Source of the DNA: SG8-41 sp035620515
GTDB lineage: Bacteria > Pseudomonadota > Gammaproteobacteria > Burkholderiales > SG8-41
Assembly: GCA_035620515.1 (NCBI GenBank)
Contig: DASPGR010000029.1
Coordinates: 1-9,669 of the forward strand
Direction of reading: 5' to 3'
Length of the DNA: 9,669 bases
The translations under genes were made by a program, and so were the position numbers. Of this stretch, positions 1 to 5,623 are shown in pieces (the stretch's first letter is position 1; each line of letters begins with the position of its first letter). The notes under the pieces were generated by a model. That model did not search any database. It was not told where the DNA came from and saw nothing but the letters and a program-made list of their open reading frames with translations.

Positions 1-104
1 CATCGCGCCCACAGTCGCATACGAACGGGTCGCGCTCGACCTTCCGCTGATGGGCGGCGGTTCCGCTCGATCTCGCTTGCGTAGCGGCGGGAAGGCGAAA
101 ACAC

Positions 105-779
105 CTAATTCCGCGTCTCGACCTTCTTGAGCAGGTCAGGGTCACGCAAGGACGTGTCCTGGCCGCGCACCGGGTTCTCGATCGCCTCGCGGAAGCTGTG
201 CGCGCCTTTCCACTCGGCGGGGGGACGGACTTCGCCCGTGCTGCCCACCTGGTCGATGCCCCAGTAGATTTCCAGCCGGTGATTGTCCGGATCGCGGAAC
301 TCGACCGCGATCTGCACTCCGGCGCGCCGGCGCCCCTCGAAATCGATCGTGGCCCCGCTCTCGCGCAGGCGCCTTGCGGCAAGCAGCACTTCGTCCAGCG
401 TGCCGACCTCGAAGGCAATATGGTTCAGCTCGACGTTCGGCGCGTCGCCGTCCATCTTGCCGACAAGGCCGATGCCGTGATGGTCCGTATTGCAGCGCAG
501 GAACGCCATGCCGCCGGGCACCATCTCGTCCGGGTACACATCGGAGACCTGGAAGCCCAGAACCTCGGTGTAGAACCTGATCGAGCGCTCGAGGTCGCGG
601 CAGTTGAGCACCACGTGGCCGATCTTCCGGATCTGGAAGCCGAAACCGCGGAGTCGCGTGTGGGCCTTGAGCTTTTTCACGGCGGGGTGCTTATCGATTC
701 CATCATAGGACCCGGTGTACGGCTGCTGGCGCGAGGCCGAAGTGGCCCGCGCGGTCGAAGACGAAGCCTTTCTATTCAT
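105..779 (-). CDS. VOC-family (glyoxalase / extradiol dioxygenase-type) metalloenzyme
   Basis: Predicted 224-residue cytoplasmic enzyme of the vicinal-oxygen-chelate superfamily. The conserved module runs from about residue 52 to 174. It opens with GHVVLNCRDLERSIRFY followed by TEVLGF, which is typical of type I extradiol dioxygenases and related glyoxalase-fold proteins. The expected metal ligands can be placed at His55, His120 (in ELNHIAFEV) and Glu170 (in DPDNHRLEIYW), so a mononuclear Fe(II) or Mn(II) site is likely intact. The first ~45 residues are basic and Ser/Ala/Arg-rich with no clear signal peptide. The C-terminal ~40 residues, containing the string NPVRGQDTSLRDPDLL, form a tail beyond the VOC fold. 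The ATG at 779 is preceded by AGGGGG at an 8-nt spacing, which supports this start. The gene diverges from the dienelactone-hydrolase-like gene, so a shared role in ring-cleavage-type catabolism is possible. The substrate is not identifiable; oxygenase, isomerase and lyase activities all remain open. Confidence 0.85.
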   Translation of the reverse strand: MNRKASSSTARATSASRQQPYTGSYDGIDKHPAVKKLKAHTRLRGFGFQIRKIGHVVLNCRDLERSIRFYTEVLGFQVSDVYPDEMVPGGMAFLRCNTDHHGIGLVGKMDGDAPNVELNHIAFEVGTLDEVLLAARRLRESGATIDFEGRRRAGVQIAVEFRDPDNHRLEIYWGIDQVGSTGEVRPPAEWKGAHSFREAIENPVRGQDTSLRDPDLLKKVETRN

Positions 780-895
780 GACAATTTCCCCCTAACGTGC
801 CCCTTTTTGCGAGCAGAACACGGCGCCCATCACCGATCACGAATTACCCCGGGGCCAGTATCGCAGAACGCCACAGCGTGCGTCGAGCGCGTCCG

Positions 896-923
896 TGGAC
901 AACCCGCCCTGCCCTGTTATACC
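896..923 (+). promoter_or_regulatory. Candidate sigma-70 promoter for the dienelactone-hydrolase-like gene
   Basis: TGGACA at 896-901 matches the -35 consensus at 5 of 6 positions. It is separated by 16 nt from TATACC at 918-923, which matches -10 at 4 of 6, and an upstream TG at 915-916 gives an extended -10. The predicted transcript would start near 930, about 38 nt before the ATG at 968. It was found by eye only. Confidence 0.4.
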
Positions 924-942
924 GTTAGCGGCTTGTTGTCAC
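916..942 (-). promoter_or_regulatory. Weak candidate minus-strand promoter for the VOC gene
   Basis: On the minus strand TATAAC (921-916, 5 of 6 to the -10 consensus) follows GTGACA (942-937, 5 of 6 to -35) with a short 15-nt spacer. It overlaps the -10 of the plus-strand candidate, so the two divergent genes would compete for polymerase. The spacer is suboptimal and the leader to the VOC ATG would be about 130 nt. An alternative with TCGACG and GATACT lies nearer the gene. Confidence 0.2.
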
Positions 943-967
943 ACCGACCATCTGGACAGGAGGAGTT

Positions 968-1693
968 ATGCTTAAAAAGGACATCAAGATCCGCTCGAGT
1001 CAGGGCGGCGATTTCGACTGCTACCTCGTCACGCCCGACGCGAAGGGAAAGGTGCCGGCCATGGTGCTCACCTCGGCGGTGCACGGGGTCGACAAGGATA
1101 TCCGCGCAATGGCCGATGAGTTCGCCGCACACGGCTATATCGCCGCGGCCCCCGATCTCTTCTGGCGCACGATCCCGGGCCCGCTCGGGCGCGACGACGA
1201 TCGCACCAAGGAGCGCTCCCAGCCGCGGATGGAGAAAATCAAGACCGGCGAGACCGATCTCGTCGATACCCTGGCGGAAGTGCGGAAGCTCCCCCAATTC
1301 AACGGGCAGGCGGCGGTGATCGGCTTTTGCTATGGCGGCCCGTACGCGATCCTCGGGCCGAAGCGCCTCGGCTACTCCGCGGGCGTCTCCTGCCACGGCA
1401 CGAACATGCTCGATTTCATCGTGGAGCTCGAAGGCGTCACACAGCCCGTGTGCATCCTCTGGGGCGACCAGGACCACCAGGCGCCTGCGCCGGTTCTCGA
1501 TGCCTACCGCGGGGTGCCCGCCCGCATGAAGAACGTGGAAGTGCACATCTTCCCGGGCGTGAAGCACGGCTACATGATGCAGAGCAATCCCAAGGCGTTC
1601 GACGAGAAATCGCGCGATTTTTCCATGGAACGCGCGCTGGCGATCCTCGACGGGCTGCGCGGAGAGGGCGAGCGGCTGCGCAGGGCGGTGTGA
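968..1693 (+). CDS. Dienelactone hydrolase family protein
   Basis: Predicted 241-residue alpha/beta-hydrolase, close in length to carboxymethylenebutenolidase (about 236 residues). The Cys-nucleophile elbow GFCYGG is at residues 119-124 (Cys121), the acid is probably Asp169 in WGDQDHQAP, and the catalytic His is His200 in GVKHGYMM. This is the Cys-Asp-His triad of the DLH family, spaced as in the classical enzyme. DLH opens dienelactone to maleylacetate in chloroaromatic catabolism, but many members act on other esters or lactones, so only the family is assigned. The N-terminus carries the common family pattern of a short strand, a YLVTPDAKGKVPAMV segment and the APDLFWR stretch. The ATG at 968 has an excellent Shine-Dalgarno, AGGAGGAG at 958-965. 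There is no signal peptide. It is probably co-transcribed with the small gene starting at 1698. Confidence 0.88.
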   Translation: MLKKDIKIRSSQGGDFDCYLVTPDAKGKVPAMVLTSAVHGVDKDIRAMADEFAAHGYIAAAPDLFWRTIPGPLGRDDDRTKERSQPRMEKIKTGETDLVDTLAEVRKLPQFNGQAAVIGFCYGGPYAILGPKRLGYSAGVSCHGTNMLDFIVELEGVTQPVCILWGDQDHQAPAPVLDAYRGVPARMKNVEVHIFPGVKHGYMMQSNPKAFDEKSRDFSMERALAILDGLRGEGERLRRAV

Positions 1694-1697
1694 GCGG

Positions 1698-1994
1698 ATG
1701 ACCTTTTACGTCGAGGGCGTGCTCAGGCAGGACGATCCCGATTCCGAAGTCCGGCGCATAGGCGAGTACGAAACGCGCGAGGAAGCAGTTGCCGCCGCCA
1801 AGGCGCTGGTGGACGAATTCCTGCGCGGCGAGCACAAGGCGGGAATGTTGCCGAGCGAGCTCTTCTCGATCTACCAGGAACGCGGCGAGCATCCCTTCAT
1901 TTTCCGCGACGCGGACATGACGATGAACGTCCGCACGTTCGACCACCTTCAGTACGCGATGCTGCGCACCACGGAGATCTGCGGCGGCCGCTAG
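1698..1994 (+). CDS. Small conserved-looking protein of unknown function
   Basis: This encodes a 98-residue soluble protein that I do not recognise. It starts 4 nt after the stop codon of the dienelactone-hydrolase-like gene, with only a weak GAGCGG-type ribosome site, so translational coupling is likely. The first half looks like a beta-hairpin (TFYVEGVLR, RRIGEYETREEA) followed by a helix (AVAAAKALVDEFL). The second half is mixed, with the strings FSIYQERGEHPFIF and LQYAMLRTTEICGG. There are no transmembrane segments, no signal peptide, and only one cysteine, near the C-terminus. The reading frame has strong GC bias at third positions and a natural amino-acid composition, unlike the Arg/Ala-rich shadow frames, so it is probably a real gene. 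Its location suggests an accessory role to the hydrolase, but no function is assigned. Confidence 0.72.
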   Translation: MTFYVEGVLRQDDPDSEVRRIGEYETREEAVAAAKALVDEFLRGEHKAGMLPSELFSIYQERGEHPFIFRDADMTMNVRTFDHLQYAMLRTTEICGGR

Positions 1995-2003
1995 CGTTCT
2001 AGC
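1990..2003. terminator. Small hairpin containing both convergent stop codons
   Basis: GCTAG (1990-1994), loop CGTT, CTAGC (1999-2003). The TAG stop of the plus-strand small gene and the TAG stop of the minus-strand small-subunit gene lie in opposite arms, with only 4 bp between the two genes. It could act as a minimal bidirectional 3'-end hairpin, but there is no U-tract on either side and the stem is only 5 bp before a mismatch. Confidence 0.25.
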
Positions 2004-2502
2004 CGCTTTGCGGGGCGATGAGCCCTTCCTTTTCGAGGAGCGGATAGATGCCGCCGGCCTTGACGAGCGCGAGGAGCTTCGGCGGCATCGGCTTGCCGGT
2101 GAGCGCCGTTCCGCGCGTGACGTTCCTGACCGTGGCGCGCTCGACGTCGACCTCCGCGATGTCGCCCTCCTCGAACGCCTCGTCGACGCCCGGGCACTCG
2201 ACCGCAGGGAACGCGAAGTTGACGCAGTTGCGGAAGAAAAGCCCGTTGATGTAAGGCGCGACGAGGCAGGCAATCCCCAGATTTTTCAGCGAACGCGCCG
2301 CGGGACGGCTTGAGCCCATGCCGAAGTTCTTGCCCCCGATCAGGATGTCTCCTGGCTTGACCTCGTCCGCCCAGCCCGGGCGATTGGCGTGGAAGACGTA
2401 GCGCGGCTGCTCTTCGGGCGCGAGATAGAACGCAACCGCCGGGAGGATCAGGTCGGTGTTGATATTGTCCCCGACTTTCCAGACTCTAGCTTTGAAGATC
2501 AT
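1999..2502 (-). CDS. Aconitase-type hydro-lyase small subunit (LeuD/HacB/DmdB-like)
   Basis: Predicted 167-residue swivel-domain subunit that pairs with the large subunit encoded just upstream. Its length fits the archaeal-type LeuD/HacB/DmdB class (about 160-170), not the ~200-residue enterobacterial LeuD. Visible motifs are GDNINTD (11-17), GGKNFGMGSSR (56-66), the stretch NGLFFRNCVNFAFPAVEC (86-103) and the C-terminal AGGIYPLL. The family reaction is a stereospecific dehydration/hydration of a hydroxy-diacid. One oddity: the usual GSSREHA signature reads GSSRPAAR here, so the Glu-His after the active-site Ser-Ser-Arg is replaced by Pro-Ala. Together with the neighbouring lyase gene, this argues against leucine biosynthesis and for an unusual substrate. 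The ATG at 2502 has only a weak ribosome site (GGCGG about 8 nt upstream). It is the last gene of the operon and converges on the small gene ending at 1994. Confidence 0.85.
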   Translation of the reverse strand: MIFKARVWKVGDNINTDLILPAVAFYLAPEEQPRYVFHANRPGWADEVKPGDILIGGKNFGMGSSRPAARSLKNLGIACLVAPYINGLFFRNCVNFAFPAVECPGVDEAFEEGDIAEVDVERATVRNVTRGTALTGKPMPPKLLALVKAGGIYPLLEKEGLIAPQSG

Positions 2503-2505
2503 GTA

Positions 2506-2558
2506 TTAACCGCCAAGACGTTGCGATCGTTAAAAAACCATCTTGAACCGCCGAGGCG
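2506..2558. repeat. Two imperfect copies of an AACCGCC-type motif in the subunit junction
   Basis: On the plus strand, AACCGCCAAGACG (2508-2520) and AACCGCCGAGGCG (2546-2558) match at 11 of 13 positions. The second copy forms half of the 30-bp palindrome. Together they make the 66-bp gap between the two hydro-lyase subunit genes look like a remnant of a dispersed intergenic repeat. That origin is inferred and untested. Confidence 0.45.
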
Positions 2559-2572
2559 CCTCGGCGGTTCAA
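2532..2572 (-). terminator. Perfect 30-bp palindrome plus T6: intra-operon terminator/attenuator-like hairpin
   Basis: Bases 2543-2572 form a perfect palindrome with arm TTGAACCGCCGAGGC and its exact reverse complement. In RNA this folds to a stem of about 13 bp with a GCGC loop. Reading the minus strand, it starts within the last codons of the large-subunit gene (stop TGA at 2571-2569). It is followed after 5 nt by six T residues (2537-2532). The hairpin plus U-tract resembles an intrinsic terminator, although the 5-nt gap would weaken it. It lies between two genes whose products must assemble together, so partial read-through or protection of the upstream mRNA 3' end is more likely than full termination. 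Confidence 0.6.
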
Positions 2573-3822
2573 TTCAGGAACTCGCGCGGATCGGCAATCG
2601 TACCGCGGATCGCGGAAGCAGCGACCGTGGCAGGAGACGCCATGTAGATTTGCGCGCTCGGGTCGCCCATGCGCCCCTTGAAGTTGCGCGTGCTCGCCGT
2701 GATGCACGTCTCGTTCGGCCCCAGGATGCCGAGATGCCCGCCGCCGCAGGCGCCGCAGGTCGCTGGCGTCACCACGGCGCCTGCCTCGGCCAGCGCCGCG
2801 ATGATCCCTGCGCGCGCCGCCTCGCGGTAGATGAGTTGCGATCCCGGCGTGACGATAAGCCGCACCGTAGGCGCCACCTGCTTTCCCTTCAGCACCGCGG
2901 CGGCCAGCGCCAGATCGTCGAGCGTGCCGTTCGCGCACGAGCCGATGAATGCCTGGTCGATCCGTATGCCCGCGGCATCAGCGACGGGCTTCGAGTTCCT
3001 GATCACGGAATCAGGAAACGCGACGAGCGGCTCGAGCCTCGAGAGGTCGATCGTGCGTACTTCGGCATAGCGCGCATCCCGATCGGGCCGGACGCACTCG
3101 AAGGGCTGTGGATTGCGCGCGCGGATCCACTCCTCCATCGCTTCGTCCGCCTCGAAGGTCGCGAACTCGGCCGAGAGCTCGGCACCCATCGTCGTCAAGG
3201 TCTTTCGCGCCGGGATCGAAAGGCTCGCGATGCCGGGCCCGCCGAACTCCACGTTCTGCGTGGCGTGATCGCCGTGCTCCCCCGAGATTTGCAGAAATGC
3301 GTCCTTCGCCGTCACCGCGCGCGGCAGCTTTCCGTTGAGCTCGTAGCGCACCGTCTCGCCCACGCGAAACCAGGTCTCGCCCTTGATTGCCGCGTAGAGG
3401 ACGTCGGGCTCTCCCACCCCGCGCGCGATGCAGTTGAACACCCCCGCGCTGCAGGTGTGCGAGTCGCTGCACACGAGCACGCTGCCGGGAAGCGCGTAGC
3501 CGTGATCGGCCACGAGCTGGTGGCTGATGCCCTGGTGGAAGCCCACGTCGTGGAAGCGCTTGATGCCGAACTTTTCGACGAACCGGCGCCCGGTCTGGTG
3601 CGCTTCGGCGCTGTCTGTCGTCGACGCCGGCACTCGATGATCGAACACTACGACGAGCCGGCCCGGATCCTTTAACTTTAGGATTTCGCGCCAGCGGCCC
3701 GCGGTGAAGCTGTTGTCGATCATGACGACGGTGTCAACCTCCACCGTCACCAGATCGCCGGGCGCGACCTTCGCCTGGCCGCTCTTCTTCGCCAGAATCT
3801 TTTCGGCAATCGTCATTCCCAT
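2569..3822 (-). CDS. Aconitase-type hydro-lyase large subunit (LeuC/HacA/DmdA-like, 4Fe-4S)
   Basis: Predicted 417-residue iron-sulfur hydro-lyase large subunit. The length matches the archaeal-type LeuC/HacA and DmdA group rather than the ~466-residue enterobacterial LeuC. Three [4Fe-4S] ligands are visible: Cys296 in IGSCANGT, and Cys356 and Cys359 in PATCGACGG, with the 60-residue and CxxC spacings expected for the family. Other landmarks are VFDHRVPAST (59-68), SDSHTCSAG (119-127) and STRNFKGRMGDP (377-388). The family adds or removes water reversibly on alpha-hydroxy diacids such as isopropylmalate, homocitrate/homoaconitate or 2,3-dimethylmalate. The adjacent isocitrate-lyase-superfamily gene favours a catabolic, dimethylmalate-like role; this is an inference. 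The ATG at 3822 follows GAGG at an 8-nt spacing; a second ATG two codons in is possible. The small subunit follows after 66 bp. Confidence 0.9.
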   Translation of the reverse strand: MGMTIAEKILAKKSGQAKVAPGDLVTVEVDTVVMIDNSFTAGRWREILKLKDPGRLVVVFDHRVPASTTDSAEAHQTGRRFVEKFGIKRFHDVGFHQGISHQLVADHGYALPGSVLVCSDSHTCSAGVFNCIARGVGEPDVLYAAIKGETWFRVGETVRYELNGKLPRAVTAKDAFLQISGEHGDHATQNVEFGGPGIASLSIPARKTLTTMGAELSAEFATFEADEAMEEWIRARNPQPFECVRPDRDARYAEVRTIDLSRLEPLVAFPDSVIRNSKPVADAAGIRIDQAFIGSCANGTLDDLALAAAVLKGKQVAPTVRLIVTPGSQLIYREAARAGIIAALAEAGAVVTPATCGACGGGHLGILGPNETCITASTRNFKGRMGDPSAQIYMASPATVAASAIRGTIADPREFLN

Positions 3823-3834
3823 GTCTTAAACCTC

Positions 3835-3871
3835 GTGATGAGTGATGGGTGATGGGTGATGGGTGATGGGT
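3835..3871. repeat. Heptanucleotide tandem array, GTGATGG x5
   Basis: Plus-strand units are GTGATGA at 3835-3841 followed by four perfect GTGATGG copies at 3842-3869, then a partial GT. The array fills most of the 57-bp gap between the lyase and large-subunit genes and ends 8 bp from the lyase stop codon. In the operon mRNA it would read as CCATCAC repeats. A tandem array like this is prone to copy-number change by slippage. Confidence 0.9.
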
Positions 3872-3879
3872 AGCGTCCT

Positions 3880-4773
3880 TTATCCGCCGGCGTAGCGCTC
3901 TTCAAGCTTGTCGAGCTCGGCCATGCCCATCAGGTCGTTGATCTCCTCGAACGAGACCTGCAGGTCGTCGCGCTCCACGAGGCGGTTCTTGTCCATCACT
4001 TCGCCCTTGAACACCGTCATCGCGTTCATCATGCCGCGCACCGCGGCGGTCGTGAGCAGCCGCGGGTAGCTCACGACTGCCACGCCGAGCGCCTCGAGCT
4101 CCTTGGGTGTCATCAGGGGCGTCGTCTTGCGCGGGCGCATGCCGAGCCCCATGTTGACAATGAGCGGCTTCGGCACGCCCTTCGCCACCTTTGCGATGTC
4201 CGCCTTCGAGAGCAGCGCATCGGCATAGAGGCAGTCCGCCCCCGCCTCGGCATAACGATTGAGACGGTCGATCGCCTCGTCGACACCAATCGGACCCGCG
4301 GCATCCGTGCGCGCGATGATGATGAAGTCCGCGTCGACGCGCGCGTCGACTGCCGCCTTCACCTTCTGCACCATCTCCGCCGAGCCGATGACGCTTTTCC
4401 CCGCCATGTGCCCGCAGCGCTTGGGCCACACCTGGTCCTCGAACATGACGGCGGCGACGCCCGCCTTCTCGAACGCGCGTGTCGCGAAATAGACGCTCAT
4501 CGCGTTGCCGTAGCCCGTGTCGGCATCGGCCCGCAGCAGGAGATTGGTGCAGTCGGCAAGCCGGCGCGCATTCGCGACATTCTCATCGAGCCCCATCACG
4601 CCGCGGTCGGCCCAGCCCAGGCGGCTTTCGGACGTCCCCGCGCCCGTGATCGAGCCCGACTTGAATCCCATGCGCTCGACGAGGCGCGCGCTGTAGCCGT
4701 CGTAGACGCCCGGCGTGACGAGTATCTCGGGTGCGTTGATGAGTCGCCTGAGCTGCCGGCCTTTGCTTTCCAT
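3880..4773 (-). CDS. Isocitrate lyase/PEP mutase superfamily lyase (2,3-dimethylmalate lyase-like)
   Basis: Predicted 297-residue TIM-barrel enzyme, a size typical of 2-methylisocitrate lyase and 2,3-dimethylmalate lyase. Landmarks are PGVYDGYSARL (21-31), DADTGYGN (83-90, Mg2+ site), FEDQ (111-114), the catalytic loop KRCGH (118-122) with Cys120, and ARTDA (154-158). The Cys in the loop is the acid/base of true lyases and is absent from PEP mutases, so a C-C cleaving lyase releasing a 2-oxoacid is the best reading. Oxaloacetate decarboxylase-like activity is less likely. Its neighbour is a LeuC/LeuD-type dehydratase, the pairing known for DmdAB-Dml, which converts dimethylmaleate through dimethylmalate to pyruvate plus propionate. 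The start at 4773 has AGGAGG 6 nt upstream. Longer frames starting at 4848 translate the heptamer array and are rejected. Confidence 0.85.
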   Translation of the reverse strand: MESKGRQLRRLINAPEILVTPGVYDGYSARLVERMGFKSGSITGAGTSESRLGWADRGVMGLDENVANARRLADCTNLLLRADADTGYGNAMSVYFATRAFEKAGVAAVMFEDQVWPKRCGHMAGKSVIGSAEMVQKVKAAVDARVDADFIIIARTDAAGPIGVDEAIDRLNRYAEAGADCLYADALLSKADIAKVAKGVPKPLIVNMGLGMRPRKTTPLMTPKELEALGVAVVSYPRLLTTAAVRGMMNAMTVFKGEVMDKNRLVERDDLQVSFEEINDLMGMAELDKLEERYAGG

Positions 4774-4779
4774 CGGATT

Positions 4780-4785
4780 CCTCCT
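4780..4785 (-). promoter_or_regulatory. Shine-Dalgarno fixing the lyase start
   Basis: Minus-strand AGGAGG lies 6 nt before the ATG at 4773 and directly after the heptamer array. It rules out the upstream in-frame starts, whose translation (GDGGWRMADGGWQ) is simply the repeat array. Confidence 0.85.
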
Positions 4786-4793
4786 AGGGTTTT

Positions 4794-4828
4794 GCCATCC
4801 GCCATCCGCCATCCGCCATCCGCCATCA
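4794..4828. repeat. Heptanucleotide tandem array, GCCATCC x4 plus GCCATCA
   Basis: Plus-strand units GCCATCC at 4794-4800, 4801-4807, 4808-4814 and 4815-4821 are perfect, followed by GCCATCA at 4822-4828. On the coding (minus) strand the first unit is TGATGGC, whose TGA is the stop codon of the SDR gene, followed by four GGATGGC copies. The array fills most of the 52-bp SDR-lyase junction and ends 8 bp before the lyase Shine-Dalgarno, so copy-number changes would alter the leader and spacing but not the coding sequence. Confidence 0.9.
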
Positions 4829-5602
4829 CCAGGCGATGGTCCCGCCATCGACCGGGATGATGGCCCCCGTGATGAAGGCGGAGGCGTCGGACGCGAGCAG
4901 GACAGCGATACCCTTCAGGTCATCCGGCCCGCCGGTGTGGCCGAGGGGGATCCGGCTGTCGATCACCTCCCGGTTGCGTTCATAGAGCTTCTGGTTGAGC
5001 GGGGTCACGAAGAAGCCGGGGCAGATGCAGTTCACGCGGATCCCGTGCTGCGCCCACTTCACGGCGAGGTCGCGCGTGAAGTTGACGAGCGCTCCCTTGC
5101 TCGTCGAGTAGACGACGGAGTTGTAGGCCTTCGGGTCGCGGCCTCTCAGGCCGGAGATCGAGGCGATGTTGATGATGCTTCCCTTCTTCGCCTTGATCAT
5201 CTCGCGCCCGAAGACCTGCGAGCAAATGAAAGGCGCCGTGATGTTGAGGTCCATCACCTGCTGCCAGCGGTCGAGCGGCATCTCCTCGGGCGGCGCGACC
5301 CAGGCGCGCCCGGCGTTGTTGACGAGCACGTCGACCCGCCCGAATTTCTTCATCGTCCCGGCCTTGACCGCCTCGACCTGCTCCGGCTTCGTGACGTCGG
5401 CCGCGAGCCCCAATGCTTCCACGCCGAGTTTCTCAAGCTCGTGCGCGGCCTGCTCGCAGTTCTCGAGCTTGCGCGAGCACACGACGATGCGCGATCCCGC
5501 CTCGGCAAGGCCCCTCGCCATCTGCAGCCCGAGCCCGGTCGCGCCCCCGGTCACGACGCTCACGCGGCCGTCCAGATTCATCAGATCCTTCACCGTCGCC
5601 AT
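4826..5602 (-). CDS. Short-chain dehydrogenase/reductase (SDR, classical type)
   Basis: Predicted 258-residue cytoplasmic NAD(P)-dependent oxidoreductase. It shows the complete classical SDR signature: TGGATGLG (18-25) for dinucleotide binding, an acidic-residue turn AADVT (67-71), NNAG (95-98), Asn120, catalytic Ser148 in INIASISG, Tyr165 and Lys169 in YSTSK, the PG motif CPGFFVTP (194-201) and a C-terminal VDGGTIAW. The cofactor turn after the second strand reads VVCSRK, with Ser-Arg-Lys instead of an acidic residue, which favours NADP(H). The substrate is probably a hydroxy- or oxo-acid or its CoA ester, but this is inferred only from the operon. The start at 5602 has GGAGG 4 nt upstream. 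A TTG seven codons earlier has no ribosome site and would overlap the GNAT stop. The stop codon lies inside a heptamer repeat array. Confidence 0.92.
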   Translation of the reverse strand: MATVKDLMNLDGRVSVVTGGATGLGLQMARGLAEAGSRIVVCSRKLENCEQAAHELEKLGVEALGLAADVTKPEQVEAVKAGTMKKFGRVDVLVNNAGRAWVAPPEEMPLDRWQQVMDLNITAPFICSQVFGREMIKAKKGSIINIASISGLRGRDPKAYNSVVYSTSKGALVNFTRDLAVKWAQHGIRVNCICPGFFVTPLNQKLYERNREVIDSRIPLGHTGGPDDLKGIAVLLASDASAFITGAIIPVDGGTIAW

Positions 5603-5606
5603 CGCA

Positions 5607-5611
5607 CCTCC
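5607..5611 (-). promoter_or_regulatory. Shine-Dalgarno fixing the SDR start
   Basis: Minus-strand GGAGG with TGCG spacing before the ATG at 5602. It decides for this start over the upstream in-frame TTG at 5623. Confidence 0.8.
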
Positions 5612-5623
5612 AGAACCGGTCAA

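Noticed and set aside
2..130. Plus-strand frame open from the window edge, possible tail of an upstream gene
   Set aside because: It is only about 42 codons with no recognisable motif, and it would overlap the 3' end of the VOC gene. Nothing supportable in 1-104.
198..1319. 373-codon plus-strand open frame across the VOC gene and into the DLH-like gene
   Set aside because: It runs antisense through one real gene, through the intergenic region, and out of frame into another.
1437..2273. 278-codon minus-strand open frame across the small gene and the DLH-like gene
   Set aside because: The Ser/Arg-rich translation is out of frame with the small-subunit gene and antisense to two better genes.
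2543..2572. Insertion-sequence end or recombination attachment site
   Set aside because: There is no transposase or integrase gene in the window, no flanking target duplication, and the symmetry fits a hairpin or repetitive palindrome better.
2389..3675. 428-codon plus-strand open frame opposite the hydro-lyase large subunit
   Set aside because: It spans the palindrome and two minus-strand genes and has low-complexity composition. A shadow frame.
1999..3822. Leucine-biosynthesis leuCD
   Set aside because: No leuA or leuB is nearby, the SSR signature is altered, and the pair is embedded with catabolic acyl-CoA genes and an ICL-type lyase. Biosynthetic use is possible but less likely.
3835..3871. 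CRISPR-like array
   Set aside because: The units are contiguous 7-mers without spacers, so this is a simple tandem repeat.
4774..4848. 25-residue N-terminal extension of the lyase
   Set aside because: It translates the GGATGGC array and part of the SDR gene. AGGAGG sits right before the ATG at 4773.
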